A stretch of 46,597 bases of DNA from an uncultured Myxococcales bacterium (GTDB taxonomy: Bacteria > Myxococcota_A > UBA9042). The position numbers and the translations under genes were made by a program. Position 1 is the stretch's first letter. Each line of letters begins with the position of its first letter. The notes below the pieces were generated by a model. The model ran no database searches. It was not told the DNA's origin and saw only the letters and a program-made list of their open reading frames with translations. The stretch lies in contig CAIXGW010000035.1 of the NCBI GenBank assembly GCA_903919145.1, forward strand, positions 1 through 46,597, in the 5' to 3' direction. Below, in pieces: positions 7,808-17,346 of the stretch.

Positions 7808-10800
7808 GGCTTGCTCCCAAGGCTGGAGGTGCTGCTGTGGGTCGGGTCAAACAGCGCGAACAGGAAGTCGACCTTGTACTGGTACACCTTGGACTCCGAG
7901 AGCTGCCAGGTCAGAGTAATGCCGTCCCAGCTAAAGAATTCCCAGCTGACGCTGAACTTGAACGGGCCCGCGCCGGCCTCAAAGAACAGGCTCAGGGCCA
8001 GCTGCAAGAAGGTCAGCTCCAGCTCGGTGCTGATGACCTTGCTGACGATCCACAGGTCTTGCACGACCTGGCTCTGCGCGCCCACCAGGGTGGTGGCCTT
8101 CTCAAAGCCGATGCCGAACTTGACCGGAAAAGCCACCTCGATGAGCGTGATATTGCCCATCACCCCGCCAAAGAGCTCGAGCGGCCCCACGTCGCCACCG
8201 GGGCCGCCCTTGATCTCCAGCCCCAGGCCAATCGACGGCTTGACCACCGCCGCGGGCTCCAGCGTCTCCGAGTCCAGCTCTGCGCCAAAGGAAAGCTTGG
8301 CCTCGGGTGCCAGCTCCATCTCGACCTGGATCGGCACCGGCCCGGCGGTGAACTTCTTGGCAAAACAGGCCCGGCCGGTGACCAGCTTGAAGCCCTCTAG
8401 ACCGTCTGGGCACTCTTGCAGCGGCAGGGGGATGTCGAACTCGGCCAGGTTGATTTCGCCAGCGTCCACAATGTCTTCAGCAGCCGCGCCGCCGGTCTGG
8501 TAGGAGCTGACCGGTGCCCCAGGCGTGCCTGGAGTGGAGCCAGAGCCGCCCGCGGCGCCCGAGCCGGAGCCACTGCCAGAACCTGAGCCCGATCCCGAGC
8601 TTGAGCCAGAACCCGATGAGGAGCCCGACCCGCCGCCGTGCTCGCCTTCGCCCGTCGAGCCCTTGGCCTGGTGCTCGATGCCCACACTGATGGACTTGCG
8701 CACGATCGAGCAGCTGGGGGCCTTGTATTCGCCGTTGGTGAACTGCACGGCTCCGCAGCTGGCAGAAGGCAGGGTCGGCGCCGACGGCGGCACAATCCCC
8801 AGGATCTTCAGCTCTTGCTTGTAGGACGCCTTGTCTTTGGCCGCGGCCGCGCCGGGCACCACGCTCAGCTCAAAGCTCAGGTCCAAGATTTCCTTGGTAA
8901 AGCTCAGCAGGTACAGCGTCTCTTTGGCGTGCCCTTCCAGGAAGTAGTGGCGGTGGTCGTCGGAGTCGGCCTCCAGCGCTACCCCAGCCGTCACGTCGTC
9001 AAACAAGAAGACCGCGCCGTTGTCCTGGTCCAGGCCGATCGAGCCGAGCTTGTTCTGGGTTCCGCCGCTGTTGGCATCGGCGCGGGCCTGGCCGTAGGTG
9101 GTCTCATAGGTGCGAAAGCCCGGCTCGCACTTGTGCGAATCGGCCGCGCAGAAGCCGCTGGCGCACATCTGGCCGGCGATGGGCCGGGTGAACTTGGCTT
9201 CCTGACCCGGCGGCGGACAGACGGTGCCGTTGGGATACGGCGTGGGCACGCACACTTGGCGGTTGAGCTCCGGGTTGAAGTAGGCCGAGCTGTAGGTCTG
9301 GAGCGGAAGTGCGTAGCTCCACAGGACATCGAACTTGTACGCCGCGGTGTTGCACGCGCCGATCGGAAACACTTGGGGGGTCAGGTATTTCTTGCCCAGG
9401 TATTCTGACTGGATCTGCCGCCGATAGGCGTTCTTCTGTGCCGCAGGAAGGTGCTCCCAACCCAGCAGGTCATCGCCCACCCCGGCCGCGCGCAGCGCCG
9501 CCAGCTGTGAGGGCTGCAGTGCGCTCGTTGGCTTGTCATCCTTGAGGATCAGCCGCCGCAGGATCGCCAAGCTCGGCTCTTGCTCCAGCAGGTCGCCCTT
9601 GGCCGGTGGCGCGGGCTCGGCCTTGGCGGCGTTGACCTTGCCCAGCATGAACAAGTCGGTCCAGACCATGCCGCCTTCCGGGCCCGGCGCGCCCCAGAAC
9701 GGCCAATGGGCGGCGTAGAACTGCGTGCCCACGTAGACGCCGGTGCGGCCCTTGGGGTCGGTGGTCAAGAGGGCAAAGTAGTTGTCGTATAGGGTCTTAC
9801 ACGCTTGCGGTGACATCAAGGTCCACGCTTGACGGTAGAACGGCTTGCCGGCGTACTGCAGGTCACTGCAGCCGGTGCATAGGAACACGTCGGCGCTTTG
9901 GCCGTCCCAGCGGGTCACTTGCTTGACGGCCATGGCCTTGCGGTTGATGTCCTCGCACTGCTGGGCGGTGGAAGCGGCGCAGACCTTGAGCTCGGCGGAC
10001 CCGGTGTTGGGCAAGGCGCAATTGGCCGGGTCGGAGCATTGCCAGTGCGGGCCTTCGGTCGAAAATCCTCCAGTGTTGTTGCGGACTTCGTGTCGTCCTT
10101 GCTTGGTTTCTTCGCCGCCCTTTGCGAAGTACGTCGCAAGCATCTGGGGCCTGCACACGCCGCTGGCGCACTCATCGTCGCTCGTACACAATTCGTTGAA
10201 GGCCTTGGGCGGCGCCCAGGCGCAGGTCAGCTCTTTGAGCTTGCCGTTCCACTGGCTGGCCGTCTCGGCAAAGTTGGCGCGGCAAAGATCCCGCTTACAG
10301 CCATAACCCGTCGACTTGGCCAAAGAAGCGCCAAAAGTTATCTGGTCGCAGGAGTGGCCCTCGAGTCGGCAGGTCTGGTCACAGGCCGCGGTGGCCGTGG
10401 TCTCTAGGCATTCGCCGCCTTCGCAGAGGCCAGACTGGCACTCGCCGCCGGCTAGACACGCCGCCATCAGCGGCAACTTGGCGACGCAGACGCCGTTGCG
10501 CTCAAAGGCGCCAGCTTCGCAGCTGCCACAGGCGCGGACAGAGAGCCCGGCGTTGGGGCCCTGTCCGCCGAGCTTTTGCTCTGCACAGACGCGGTTTTGC
10601 GCGCCGCAGCCCAAGGCTGCACAGTCCATGGTCACCGCGGCGTTGAGCTCCATCGCCTGCAGCGCGCGCGGGTAGACCCGCAGGTCAGACGTGGACTTCG
10701 CGACCGTCTTGACCTTCCAACCGGGCAGGTAGAAGGCGCTGTCGCCGCCGCTGGCTACGCTGGGGGCGCTGAGCGTGGACCCGCCGTACGAAAACGGAGC

Positions 10801-13800
10801 AAAGCTGAGGTCCAAGGTGCCTGGGCTGGTCCCCGCACCGCTCGCCGCTTCGAGCAAGGCCTTGCCGGCGCCCACCGCGGCGATGCCAATCGAAGCGCGG
10901 GGTTTGCTGCCATCCCAGGCGTAGGCGATCCGCAGGGCCGCGCTGTCGCCGTCAAACGCGACGATGAACGGGTTGGACAGGTGGTAGACCGGCTTGCCCG
11001 CCTGGTCGTGGGCCAAGGTGGCGATCCAGCAGATGACGCGCGCCGCCATGCCTGCTGTGGGGCCCGCCGCATTGTCCGTCGGCTTGGTGCACGCCAGGAT
11101 CGCTTTGGCTTCCGGGGTGTTGTTCTGGGTCAGGTCGACGAGGGGGACCTCGATGGTCTGCCCCGCCGCCGGCTGCAGCACCGGCAGCACCAGGGTCTGC
11201 ACCGCGGTAAAGCGCCGGGTGCCAGCGCCTTCTTTGGCCGCCAGCTTGCCGAGCGCCGGCACGCGCAGCGCCGCGGTTCCGAGCGATTGCTGAGTAAAGT
11301 TAGTCGTCACCGTGGTATAGGCCGCGCCGTCGGCGCCCACCGCGCTCACCTGATCGACCGAGCCAATCGGCGCGTCGTTGCGGTAGCCCGCCCAGTCGCG
11401 CACCGCGCCGCTGCTGCCGCCGCCCGTGGCTACCAAGGCGCCGTCGACCCACACCGCCGGTCCGGGCGAGCGCAGCTGGGCCAGGGTGTCGCGGCCCACA
11501 TCTCCGCCGAACAGGCCGAGCCAGCCCAGGTCGGCGGCGCTGGTCGCCACCACGGACCGCGCGCCCGTCCCCGCTGCGTCAAACAAAGCGCCGGCCCCCG
11601 GCCCCGTGCCGGCGTAGCCGTCCAGCTCTACCCGGCGACCGCTGGCGGTCTGGGTGACCGAGACAAAGGTCCAAGCGCCGGCTGTGACGGTGTGAGCGCA
11701 GCCCGGCGTGGCCACTGTCTGGCCATCGGCAAAGGTCACAGCCAGCGCCCGACCGCCGCAGGCTGTGGAAGTCGCCACTTTCACTCGCGTTGCCGTGCCT
11801 TGGCGCACCTCCAGCAGCGTGGTGCCGGCGGACACCTCCGGCGCGCGCACCCAGCCAGCCAAGGTCCAGGTAGCCAAGCCGTCCAGGTCGGCCCCATCGG
11901 CGGGGAAACGGCTGACGGCGCCGGTGGCAAGGCGCAAACCTTGAAAACGCGCTTTCACCAGCGCCGGCTTGGCGGCGGTCGAAGCCCCGGGGTCGCGCAG
12001 GCCCGGCACTTCGACATCCACCGCACTGAGCTTACCCCCCGTCGTCCATAGGTTATCGGCCACGACGTCCGCAGCGGCCATCGGCGGCCACACCCGCAGC
12101 AGGCCCAGCGCCGGCTTGGCTTGCAGCGCGCGAATCGCTCCGGGCGTCAGCGTGCGGTCGTAGATGAGCAGGTCGTCAAAGTCGGCCTGGGCGGCCAGGT
12201 TGGGCAGCTCAAGGCCAATGTCCAGCGCTGTCGGCCAGCTCGAAGAGACCCCGACGCGGTTCGACGCGCCCCAATCCCACGAATAGAGCTGCTCTAAACG
12301 CACCGGCGTGGCTGCGTCGACCTCGCTGCCGTTGACGTAAAGCGCCAAGCGCCCGTTCAGCGCCGCGATGCCAGTCACCGCCTGGTGCGGCTGATAGGTC
12401 ACCGCCAGGTGCACCCACTCGTCTACGGGCAGGGCGCCAGGGGTGCGCAGGGTCGGCTTGCCGTCTACGTCCAAGCGCAGGCCCCCGCCTTCGCTTGCTG
12501 CATCGACGCTAAGCGCCAGGTGCGCCGAACTAGACGCCTGCGAGCAGACCACCCGCACCATCAGCGCTGACTTGGCCCCGCTGGTCGCCTGCGCGGCGCA
12601 GGGATCGCCGCCCGCCGCCGACCACGGGGCAATCTTGCAGTCGGTCTGGCCGATGCAGTCCTGGGCCGCAAGAGCGGTGGCCCCAGAGAAAGAGCAGCTA
12701 TAGCTGCGCTTTTGGGCGCGAAAGGCGGCGCACGACTGACCGGCGTTGGCGATCGGACTTACCGGCAAGTAGCCCGCCCCCGCGGTGTCGCCGTAATAGA
12801 CGTCGATTGCTGAGATGCGCGCCGAGGTGTCGGGCAAGGCGCTGCCGCCAAGGCCTTGGCAAGACACGCGCAAAGTGGCGTCTTGGGGCCGGGCCATGTA
12901 GCAGCGCTCGCCGGGATCCTCATAGCCCTTTGCCACCTGCCCCGGGACTGCGCTTTCGGGCCAGATCGCCGAGGCCCTTGCCAGGCCGGTGGGGTGCGAG
13001 AGCGCGGCCTTGGGCAGGCGCACCCACGCTGAAGTGGTAAACCCGCCAGCGGAATTGCGCGCGTAGGACGGCGAAGTGGCAAAGGCACGGTCGGGCAGGA
13101 TCGCCTGGAAGGCCCGCGCCACGCCAGCGCCACCGTCCGCCGCCGCAGTGCCCGGCGAAAACCCAGCGCCTGCAACGCCTTTGGCCAGCACTGCGGTCGA
13201 CCCTGTGAGCACCAGCGGCACATCGCGCACCTGGGTTCGCGGCGTCGCCGCCTGCACGCCGGGCTGAGGCAGGTAGGCGACCAGGCCCTCTGTCTGGATC
13301 GGCGGGGCCGCCGGCCGCAGGTCGTCCAGCGGGGCCATCGTCAGCTCCACCCGGGCCCCAGGCGTGCCAGGATTGGCCACCAGCTGCGGGTAGGGCGCAT
13401 CCAGCAGCCCGGCGGCGGCGGCGGGGCAGGCTCCACAATCACTTGCGCAGCTTAGGCAATTCTCGCCTGCCGTGGCTTGGCAGGCCTTGTCGCCGCAGCT
13501 GCCTCCGGCCACCGCCGGCCCGCAGGTCGCGTCAAAATTGCTGCAGCAGTTGCCGGCGCTGAGGCACGCGGCGTCGCAGCGGCAGGCGTCGCCGCTCTTG
13601 GAGGAGCAGGCCCCCGGCGTGCACTGGCCAAGCGCAGGCGGCAGGCAGGACTGATGGACCACGCCATTGGCAACTGGCGAAAGGCTGCCGTCGCCACCGC
13701 ACGTCATCCCCAGCTTGGCGCAATCCGCGTTCACAAGTTGGGCCTCAGTGCAGTAACTTAAGTTGGCACCGGTGCATTTTCCGGTGCTTGTGACCCCGGC

Positions 13801-16800
13801 CGTCTGGCATGGCCCCAAGCCGCACTTGCCCCAGGGCGCGCACTCCTGGCCGGCGCCGCAGCTGCCGCAGGACCCGCCGCAGCCGTCGCTGCCGCAGTTC
13901 TTGAACTTGCAGTTGGGCATGCAGCACTTGCCATTCGCGCACACCCCATTGCCGGGGCAGGTGCCGCAGTTGACGCCGCTGCCATTGTCGCCACATTCGC
14001 GCTTGAGAAACCCGATGCCGCAGCTATTGGTTTTGGGGCAGGCCGCCGTGATGCCGGGCGGGGTCGGCCACACCTTGCTGCCCTTGGGCCGGCACATGTA
14101 CTTGCCGTCGTAGTTGCTCCAGCCAGCGACCTCGGTACTGCTGCACACAGTCTGCTTTACGTCTGAAGCTTTGGCCGTCACGCTTGGGCAGGTCTGAATC
14201 AGCTCGTACTTGCCGTCCAGCGTGGTCGTGATGCAGCCGGTCAGCGGCGCCGCCCCTTCGCAAGTGGCGGTGCAGGTACCCTTGGCCGCGTTGCAGGTGC
14301 CGCCGCTGCTGCACGAGCCGCAGGTGCCGCCGCAGCCATTGGGCCCGCACTGCTTGCCGTCGCAATTTGGCTTGCAGACCGGGGTGTTGGGGCAGCTGTA
14401 GGGGTGGATCCCGCTCGGATCCTCCAGGCCGTCCGCCGTGCAGCCATAGGCCTTGGCCGCAGCGTCCCAGCCGCAGAATTTGCCTTGCACCGCGCAGTCT
14501 TTGGTGGTGACGGAGTTGGGCCATGCGCAGTACGTTGCCGTGGAGCCCGCACAGCAGCCCCCGGTGAGCGGCGCCGCGCCCTTGCAGGCAACCTTGGGCA
14601 AGCAGACTGTGCCGCCGTTGGAGCACACCTCGTCGGCCAAACAGCCGCTGCCGCAGCTGCCGCCGCAGCCGTCGTCGCCGCACACCTTGCCGCTGCAGCT
14701 GGGCTGGCAGCACTCGAGCTTGCCAAAGGAAGAAACTTGCGTCTGCCCGGGCGCGCACACGCAGCTGGCCTTGCCGCCCACGATCGCACAGGGCGCGTTG
14801 CTGCACAGGCTGAACCCGGAGCAAGTGCCGTTCTTGCAGGTGTCTGGGAAGGAGCAGGCGTTGCCGTCATTGCAGGGCAGGTTCTGAAACACCAACGCGT
14901 TGTGCGCGCAGCCCGCCTTGCCGCAGGCGTCGTAGGTGCAAGGGTTTTTGTCGTCGCAGTTGGTCTGGCCGGTGGCAAGGCATTGGCCGTCCTTGCAGGT
15001 GTCGCCGGCGGTGCAGGGGTTGCCGTCATTGCACGGTGCCGTGGTGTTGGTGTAGACGCAGCCCGCTTTGCCGTCGCAGCTGTCGGTGGTGCAGGGGTTG
15101 CCGTCTGAGCAGCCCACGGGCGCCCCGCCAACGCAGACCCCTTGTGCGCACTTGTCTTTGCCGGTGCAGGCGTTGCCGTCGTTGCAGCCGCCGCTCATCG
15201 GATAGGTGGTGCAGCCCTTCTGCGCGGTGCAAAAATCAATGGTACAGGCGTTCTTGTCGTCGCAGACCGGCTTGCCGCTGCCCTTGACGCAGACGCCGCC
15301 CGCACAGCTGTCGCCCAAAGTGCAGGCGTTGCCATCGCTGCACGGCACGGCGTTGGGCTTGTGCACGCAGCCGGTCTTGGGGTCGCAGCTGTCGTCGGTG
15401 CAGGCATTGGCGTCGTCGCAGGCGCCCAGCGGCGTGCCTTTGCAACTGCCCTGGGCGCAGGTGTCTTTGGCGGTGCACTGGTTGCCGTCGTCGCACGGCG
15501 CCGTGCTGAAGCCGTGGATGCAGCCCAGCACCGGGTTGCAGGCGTCGCTGGTGCAGGGATTGCCGTCGTCGCATTTGTCTACCAGCTGGCCCTGGCACTG
15601 GCCGCCCTGGCAGACATCCTTCTCTGTGCACTGGTTATTGTCATTGCAGGGCGCAATGTTGGGCGCGTAGGCGCACTTGCCTTGGGGATCGCAGGTATCG
15701 TTGGTGCACGGGTTGCCGTCGTCGCAGCCCTCGGCACCGCACACGCCGCCGCAGCCGTCTGGACTGCAGGGGCTCTGGGTGCACTTGGGCACACAAACGC
15801 AGGGTTTGAGCGGCTTTTGCCCAGGCGCAGCGCTGCCCGAAGTGCCGCACTGGTAGGTCGAAGTGGCGCTCTGCCAGCCGCAGCTGCCGGCTCCGCACCC
15901 CGTTGCTTGCAGCTTGCCGACGTTGTTGCACACCTGCAGGGTGTCGCCGTCGCAGCAGCCCAGGTCAGAGATCGCCCCGCAGGCGCTGTTTTGGCAGTAC
16001 AGGCCACCGATACCCAGCGGATCCAAGAACGTCACCCCCTTGGCCTGGCCGGCTGCGGCGATAAGCTTGCTCTTGTTGGGCCAGGTAGTGGCGGCATTCC
16101 ACACGGCAATCGCGCCGTCGACCTGCAGTGCCATGGGCACGCCGTAGCCCGCGACCGCGACGGCCACCGCAGGCTTGAGGCCCGCGGGGTTCTGCACTAC
16201 ACCGTCGACACCCCACACCACCACGCTGCCGTCGGCCTTAAGGGCCATGGCATAGTCCAGGCCCAGCGCCGCCGACACCACGTTGGAAAGGCCCAATGGA
16301 GCGGCAGGAAAGGCTTGGTACGCCGCATTGAGCCCGACAACCTTGACGGTGCCGTCTTGCCGGACCGCGATATAGCCAGAATTGGCCAGGAACGAACCGG
16401 CGATCGATACAAAACCCGTCTCGCTGCCAAAGCCCGTGCCGCCCAAGAAGTCGACCACGCCGGACAGGGTGCTGCCCCAAATGACGACGGAACCGTCTGC
16501 CTTGAGGGCGGCGGTGCTGGTGAAAGTGGCGGCGATGGCCTTGATACCCGTCAGGCCGGCGGGCGGGATGGCCTTGTAACCGCCGATCGAGCCGGTGGGT
16601 TGGCCCATGGAGACCACGGTGCCATCGGCGCGCAGCACGGTGACGTGGTAGGCCGAGCACGCCACCTGAACCGCGTTCTTGATCGAGGTGTTGAGCGGGT
16701 CGTCAAACAGGTTGGCGACGCTCCACTCGTAGCCCCAGTGCACCAAGCTGCCGTCGGTCTTGACGCCGTACGACCACCACTGGGTGCTGCACATCGAGCG

Positions 16801-17346
16801 CAAGCCGGCGGTGGGGGCAGCGATAGCGGGCTTGGCGTCACCCCAGACGCTCGTGCGCCAGTCCAGCGCGCGGCCACAGGCGCCGGTCTCGCAGGTCCCG
16901 TTTAGACACACCTTGCCAGATGCGCAGTTGCCGGGGCAGCTGGCGCCGGTGCAGTTGGGCTGGCACGAGTCGGGGCAGTACTGCTGCGCCGGCGTCCACT
17001 TCCAGTCGGCCAGGTTGGGATCGATGCAGCTGACGCCCTGCCCCGGCGCCGCGGTCGAGTGGCCGCAGGCTTTGCCGCCGCTGGCGCAGTCGGTCAGGGC
17101 GGGCTGGCCGCCGCCGTCGCAGGTTTGCAGCACCGTTCCGCTGCAGCAGCCTTGGGTCACGGCCGGCGTACACGCTGCCTCTGCCGCAGCCGCGACCATC
17201 CACTGGGCCAGCGCCGCACACACCAGGGTCAGCCACAGCCACCGCCCTGGCGATGTCGTCGCAAAAAGTCTCTGCACCCTCTTGGGAGTGGAAGATCTGC
17301 AGAATCCAGCTGCGGTTACGCCCTGGCTGCTTGACGGGTCTGTCAT
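7804..17346 (-). CDS. Giant exported multidomain protein: RCC1-like, Cys-rich, somatomedin-B-like, SUEL-like and LamG-like domains
   Basis: The protein has 3180 residues. The ATG at 17346 has GGGGGAG five bases upstream. A longer frame to 17529 lacks such a site and would bury the signal. Residues 1-57 form a long-n-region signal peptide ending near AEA. Then come: a GCCSGTVLQTC unit; an RCC1-like propeller with repeated LKADGSVVxWG (about 163-425); about ten CDDGNPCTxDxC units (515-838); CGxxGCGGxCG repeats (to about 1230); a somatomedin-B-like domain (13522-13623); a LamG-like domain (about 1352-1748) interrupted by a SUEL-lectin-like domain (12544-12870); a second LamG-like domain (1755-1995); a beta-rich segment; and a second Cys-rich part (2238-2399). 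Next is a unique region, a Gly/Ser linker (about 2902-2935) and a C-terminal segment of alternating strands (2968-3180). The last part could bind lipid or membrane, which is inference. It heads the operon. Confidence 0.8.
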   Translation of the reverse strand: MTDPSSSQGVTAAGFCRSSTPKRVQRLFATTSPGRWLWLTLVCAALAQWMVAAAAEAACTPAVTQGCCSGTVLQTCDGGGQPALTDCASGGKACGHSTAAPGQGVSCIDPNLADWKWTPAQQYCPDSCQPNCTGASCPGNCASGKVCLNGTCETGACGRALDWRTSVWGDAKPAIAAPTAGLRSMCSTQWWSYGVKTDGSLVHWGYEWSVANLFDDPLNTSIKNAVQVACSAYHVTVLRADGTVVSMGQPTGSIGGYKAIPPAGLTGIKAIAATFTSTAALKADGSVVIWGSTLSGVVDFLGGTGFGSETGFVSIAGSFLANSGYIAVRQDGTVKVVGLNAAYQAFPAAPLGLSNVVSAALGLDYAMALKADGSVVVWGVDGVVQNPAGLKPAVAVAVAGYGVPMALQVDGAIAVWNAATTWPNKSKLIAAAGQAKGVTFLDPLGIGGLYCQNSACGAISDLGCCDGDTLQVCNNVGKLQATGCGAGSCGWQSATSTYQCGTSGSAAPGQKPLKPCVCVPKCTQSPCSPDGCGGVCGAEGCDDGNPCTNDTCDPQGKCAYAPNIAPCNDNNQCTEKDVCQGGQCQGQLVDKCDDGNPCTSDACNPVLGCIHGFSTAPCDDGNQCTAKDTCAQGSCKGTPLGACDDANACTDDSCDPKTGCVHKPNAVPCSDGNACTLGDSCAGGVCVKGSGKPVCDDKNACTIDFCTAQKGCTTYPMSGGCNDGNACTGKDKCAQGVCVGGAPVGCSDGNPCTTDSCDGKAGCVYTNTTAPCNDGNPCTAGDTCKDGQCLATGQTNCDDKNPCTYDACGKAGCAHNALVFQNLPCNDGNACSFPDTCKNGTCSGFSLCSNAPCAIVGGKASCVCAPGQTQVSSFGKLECCQPSCSGKVCGDDGCGGSCGSGCLADEVCSNGGTVCLPKVACKGAAPLTGGCCAGSTATYCAWPNSVTTKDCAVQGKFCGWDAAAKAYGCTADGLEDPSGIHPYSCPNTPVCKPNCDGKQCGPNGCGGTCGSCSSGGTCNAAKGTCTATCEGAAPLTGCITTTLDGKYELIQTCPSVTAKASDVKQTVCSSTEVAGWSNYDGKYMCRPKGSKVWPTPPGITAACPKTNSCGIGFLKRECGDNGSGVNCGTCPGNGVCANGKCCMPNCKFKNCGSDGCGGSCGSCGAGQECAPWGKCGLGPCQTAGVTSTGKCTGANLSYCTEAQLVNADCAKLGMTCGGDGSLSPVANGVVHQSCLPPALGQCTPGACSSKSGDACRCDAACLSAGNCCSNFDATCGPAVAGGSCGDKACQATAGENCLSCASDCGACPAAAAGLLDAPYPQLVANPGTPGARVELTMAPLDDLRPAAPPIQTEGLVAYLPQPGVQAATPRTQVRDVPLVLTGSTAVLAKGVAGAGFSPGTAAADGGAGVARAFQAILPDRAFATSPSYARNSAGGFTTSAWVRLPKAALSHPTGLARASAIWPESAVPGQVAKGYEDPGERCYMARPQDATLRVSCQGLGGSALPDTSARISAIDVYYGDTAGAGYLPVSPIANAGQSCAAFRAQKRSYSCSFSGATALAAQDCIGQTDCKIAPWSAAGGDPCAAQATSGAKSALMVRVVCSQASSSAHLALSVDAASEGGGLRLDVDGKPTLRTPGALPVDEWVHLAVTYQPHQAVTGIAALNGRLALYVNGSEVDAATPVRLEQLYSWDWGASNRVGVSSSWPTALDIGLELPNLAAQADFDDLLIYDRTLTPGAIRALQAKPALGLLRVWPPMAAADVVADNLWTTGGKLSAVDVEVPGLRDPGASTAAKPALVKARFQGLRLATGAVSRFPADGADLDGLATWTLAGWVRAPEVSAGTTLLEVRQGTATRVKVATSTACGGRALAVTFADGQTVATPGCAHTVTAGAWTFVSVTQTASGRRVELDGYAGTGPGAGALFDAAGTGARSVVATSAADLGWLGLFGGDVGRDTLAQLRSPGPAVWVDGALVATGGGSSGAVRDWAGYRNDAPIGSVDQVSAVGADGAAYTTVTTNFTQQSLGTAALRVPALGKLAAKEGAGTRRFTAVQTLVLPVLQPAAGQTIEVPLVDLTQNNTPEAKAILACTKPTDNAAGPTAGMAARVICWIATLAHDQAGKPVYHLSNPFIVAFDGDSAALRIAYAWDGSKPRASIGIAAVGAGKALLEAASGAGTSPGTLDLSFAPFSYGGSTLSAPSVASGGDSAFYLPGWKVKTVAKSTSDLRVYPRALQAMELNAAVTMDCAALGCGAQNRVCAEQKLGGQGPNAGLSVRACGSCEAGAFERNGVCVAKLPLMAACLAGGECQSGLCEGGECLETTATAACDQTCRLEGHSCDQITFGASLAKSTGYGCKRDLCRANFAETASQWNGKLKELTCAWAPPKAFNELCTSDDECASGVCRPQMLATYFAKGGEETKQGRHEVRNNTGGFSTEGPHWQCSDPANCALPNTGSAELKVCAASTAQQCEDINRKAMAVKQVTRWDGQSADVFLCTGCSDLQYAGKPFYRQAWTLMSPQACKTLYDNYFALLTTDPKGRTGVYVGTQFYAAHWPFWGAPGPEGGMVWTDLFMLGKVNAAKAEPAPPAKGDLLEQEPSLAILRRLILKDDKPTSALQPSQLAALRAAGVGDDLLGWEHLPAAQKNAYRRQIQSEYLGKKYLTPQVFPIGACNTAAYKFDVLWSYALPLQTYSSAYFNPELNRQVCVPTPYPNGTVCPPPGQEAKFTRPIAGQMCASGFCAADSHKCEPGFRTYETTYGQARADANSGGTQNKLGSIGLDQDNGAVFLFDDVTAGVALEADSDDHRHYFLEGHAKETLYLLSFTKEILDLSFELSVVPGAAAAKDKASYKQELKILGIVPPSAPTLPSASCGAVQFTNGEYKAPSCSIVRKSISVGIEHQAKGSTGEGEHGGGSGSSSGSGSSSGSGSGSGSGSGSGAAGGSGSTPGTPGAPVSSYQTGGAAAEDIVDAGEINLAEFDIPLPLQECPDGLEGFKLVTGRACFAKKFTAGPVPIQVEMELAPEAKLSFGAELDSETLEPAAVVKPSIGLGLEIKGGPGGDVGPLELFGGVMGNITLIEVAFPVKFGIGFEKATTLVGAQSQVVQDLWIVSKVISTELELTFLQLALSLFFEAGAGPFKFSVSWEFFSWDGITLTWQLSESKVYQYKVDFLFALFDPTHSSTSSLGSKP
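12544..12870 (-). other. SUEL-lectin-like domain embedded in a LamG-like domain of the giant protein
   Basis: Within the giant protein, about residues 1493-1600 show the layout of SUEL (rhamnose/galactose-binding lectin) domains: LRVSC near the start, AIDVYYGD where the family has the A-x-YGR segment, two spaced cysteines, DCIGQTDCKI like the C-x-G-x-x-x-C motif, GGDPC, and a final LMVRVVC. The flanking sequence on both sides reads as the two halves of one LamG fold: FTTSAWVRLP before, and HLALSVDA...WVHLAVTY after. The match is by eye. The usual Arg of YGR is replaced by Asp, so sugar binding is uncertain. Confidence 0.6.

Noticed and set aside
8537..8637. Low-complexity tract that could be a satellite repeat
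   Set aside because: It keeps the reading frame and encodes a Gly/Ser linker with varied codons.
14840..15800. Regularly spaced near-repeats that could be taken for a CRISPR array
   Set aside because: They are in-frame coding repeats (CDDGNPCTxDxC) inside the giant gene, with codon-level divergence and no constant spacer length.
15142..16905. 587-codon plus-strand open frame opposite the giant gene
   Set aside because: Antisense shadow of the CDDGNPCT repeats; no family features.
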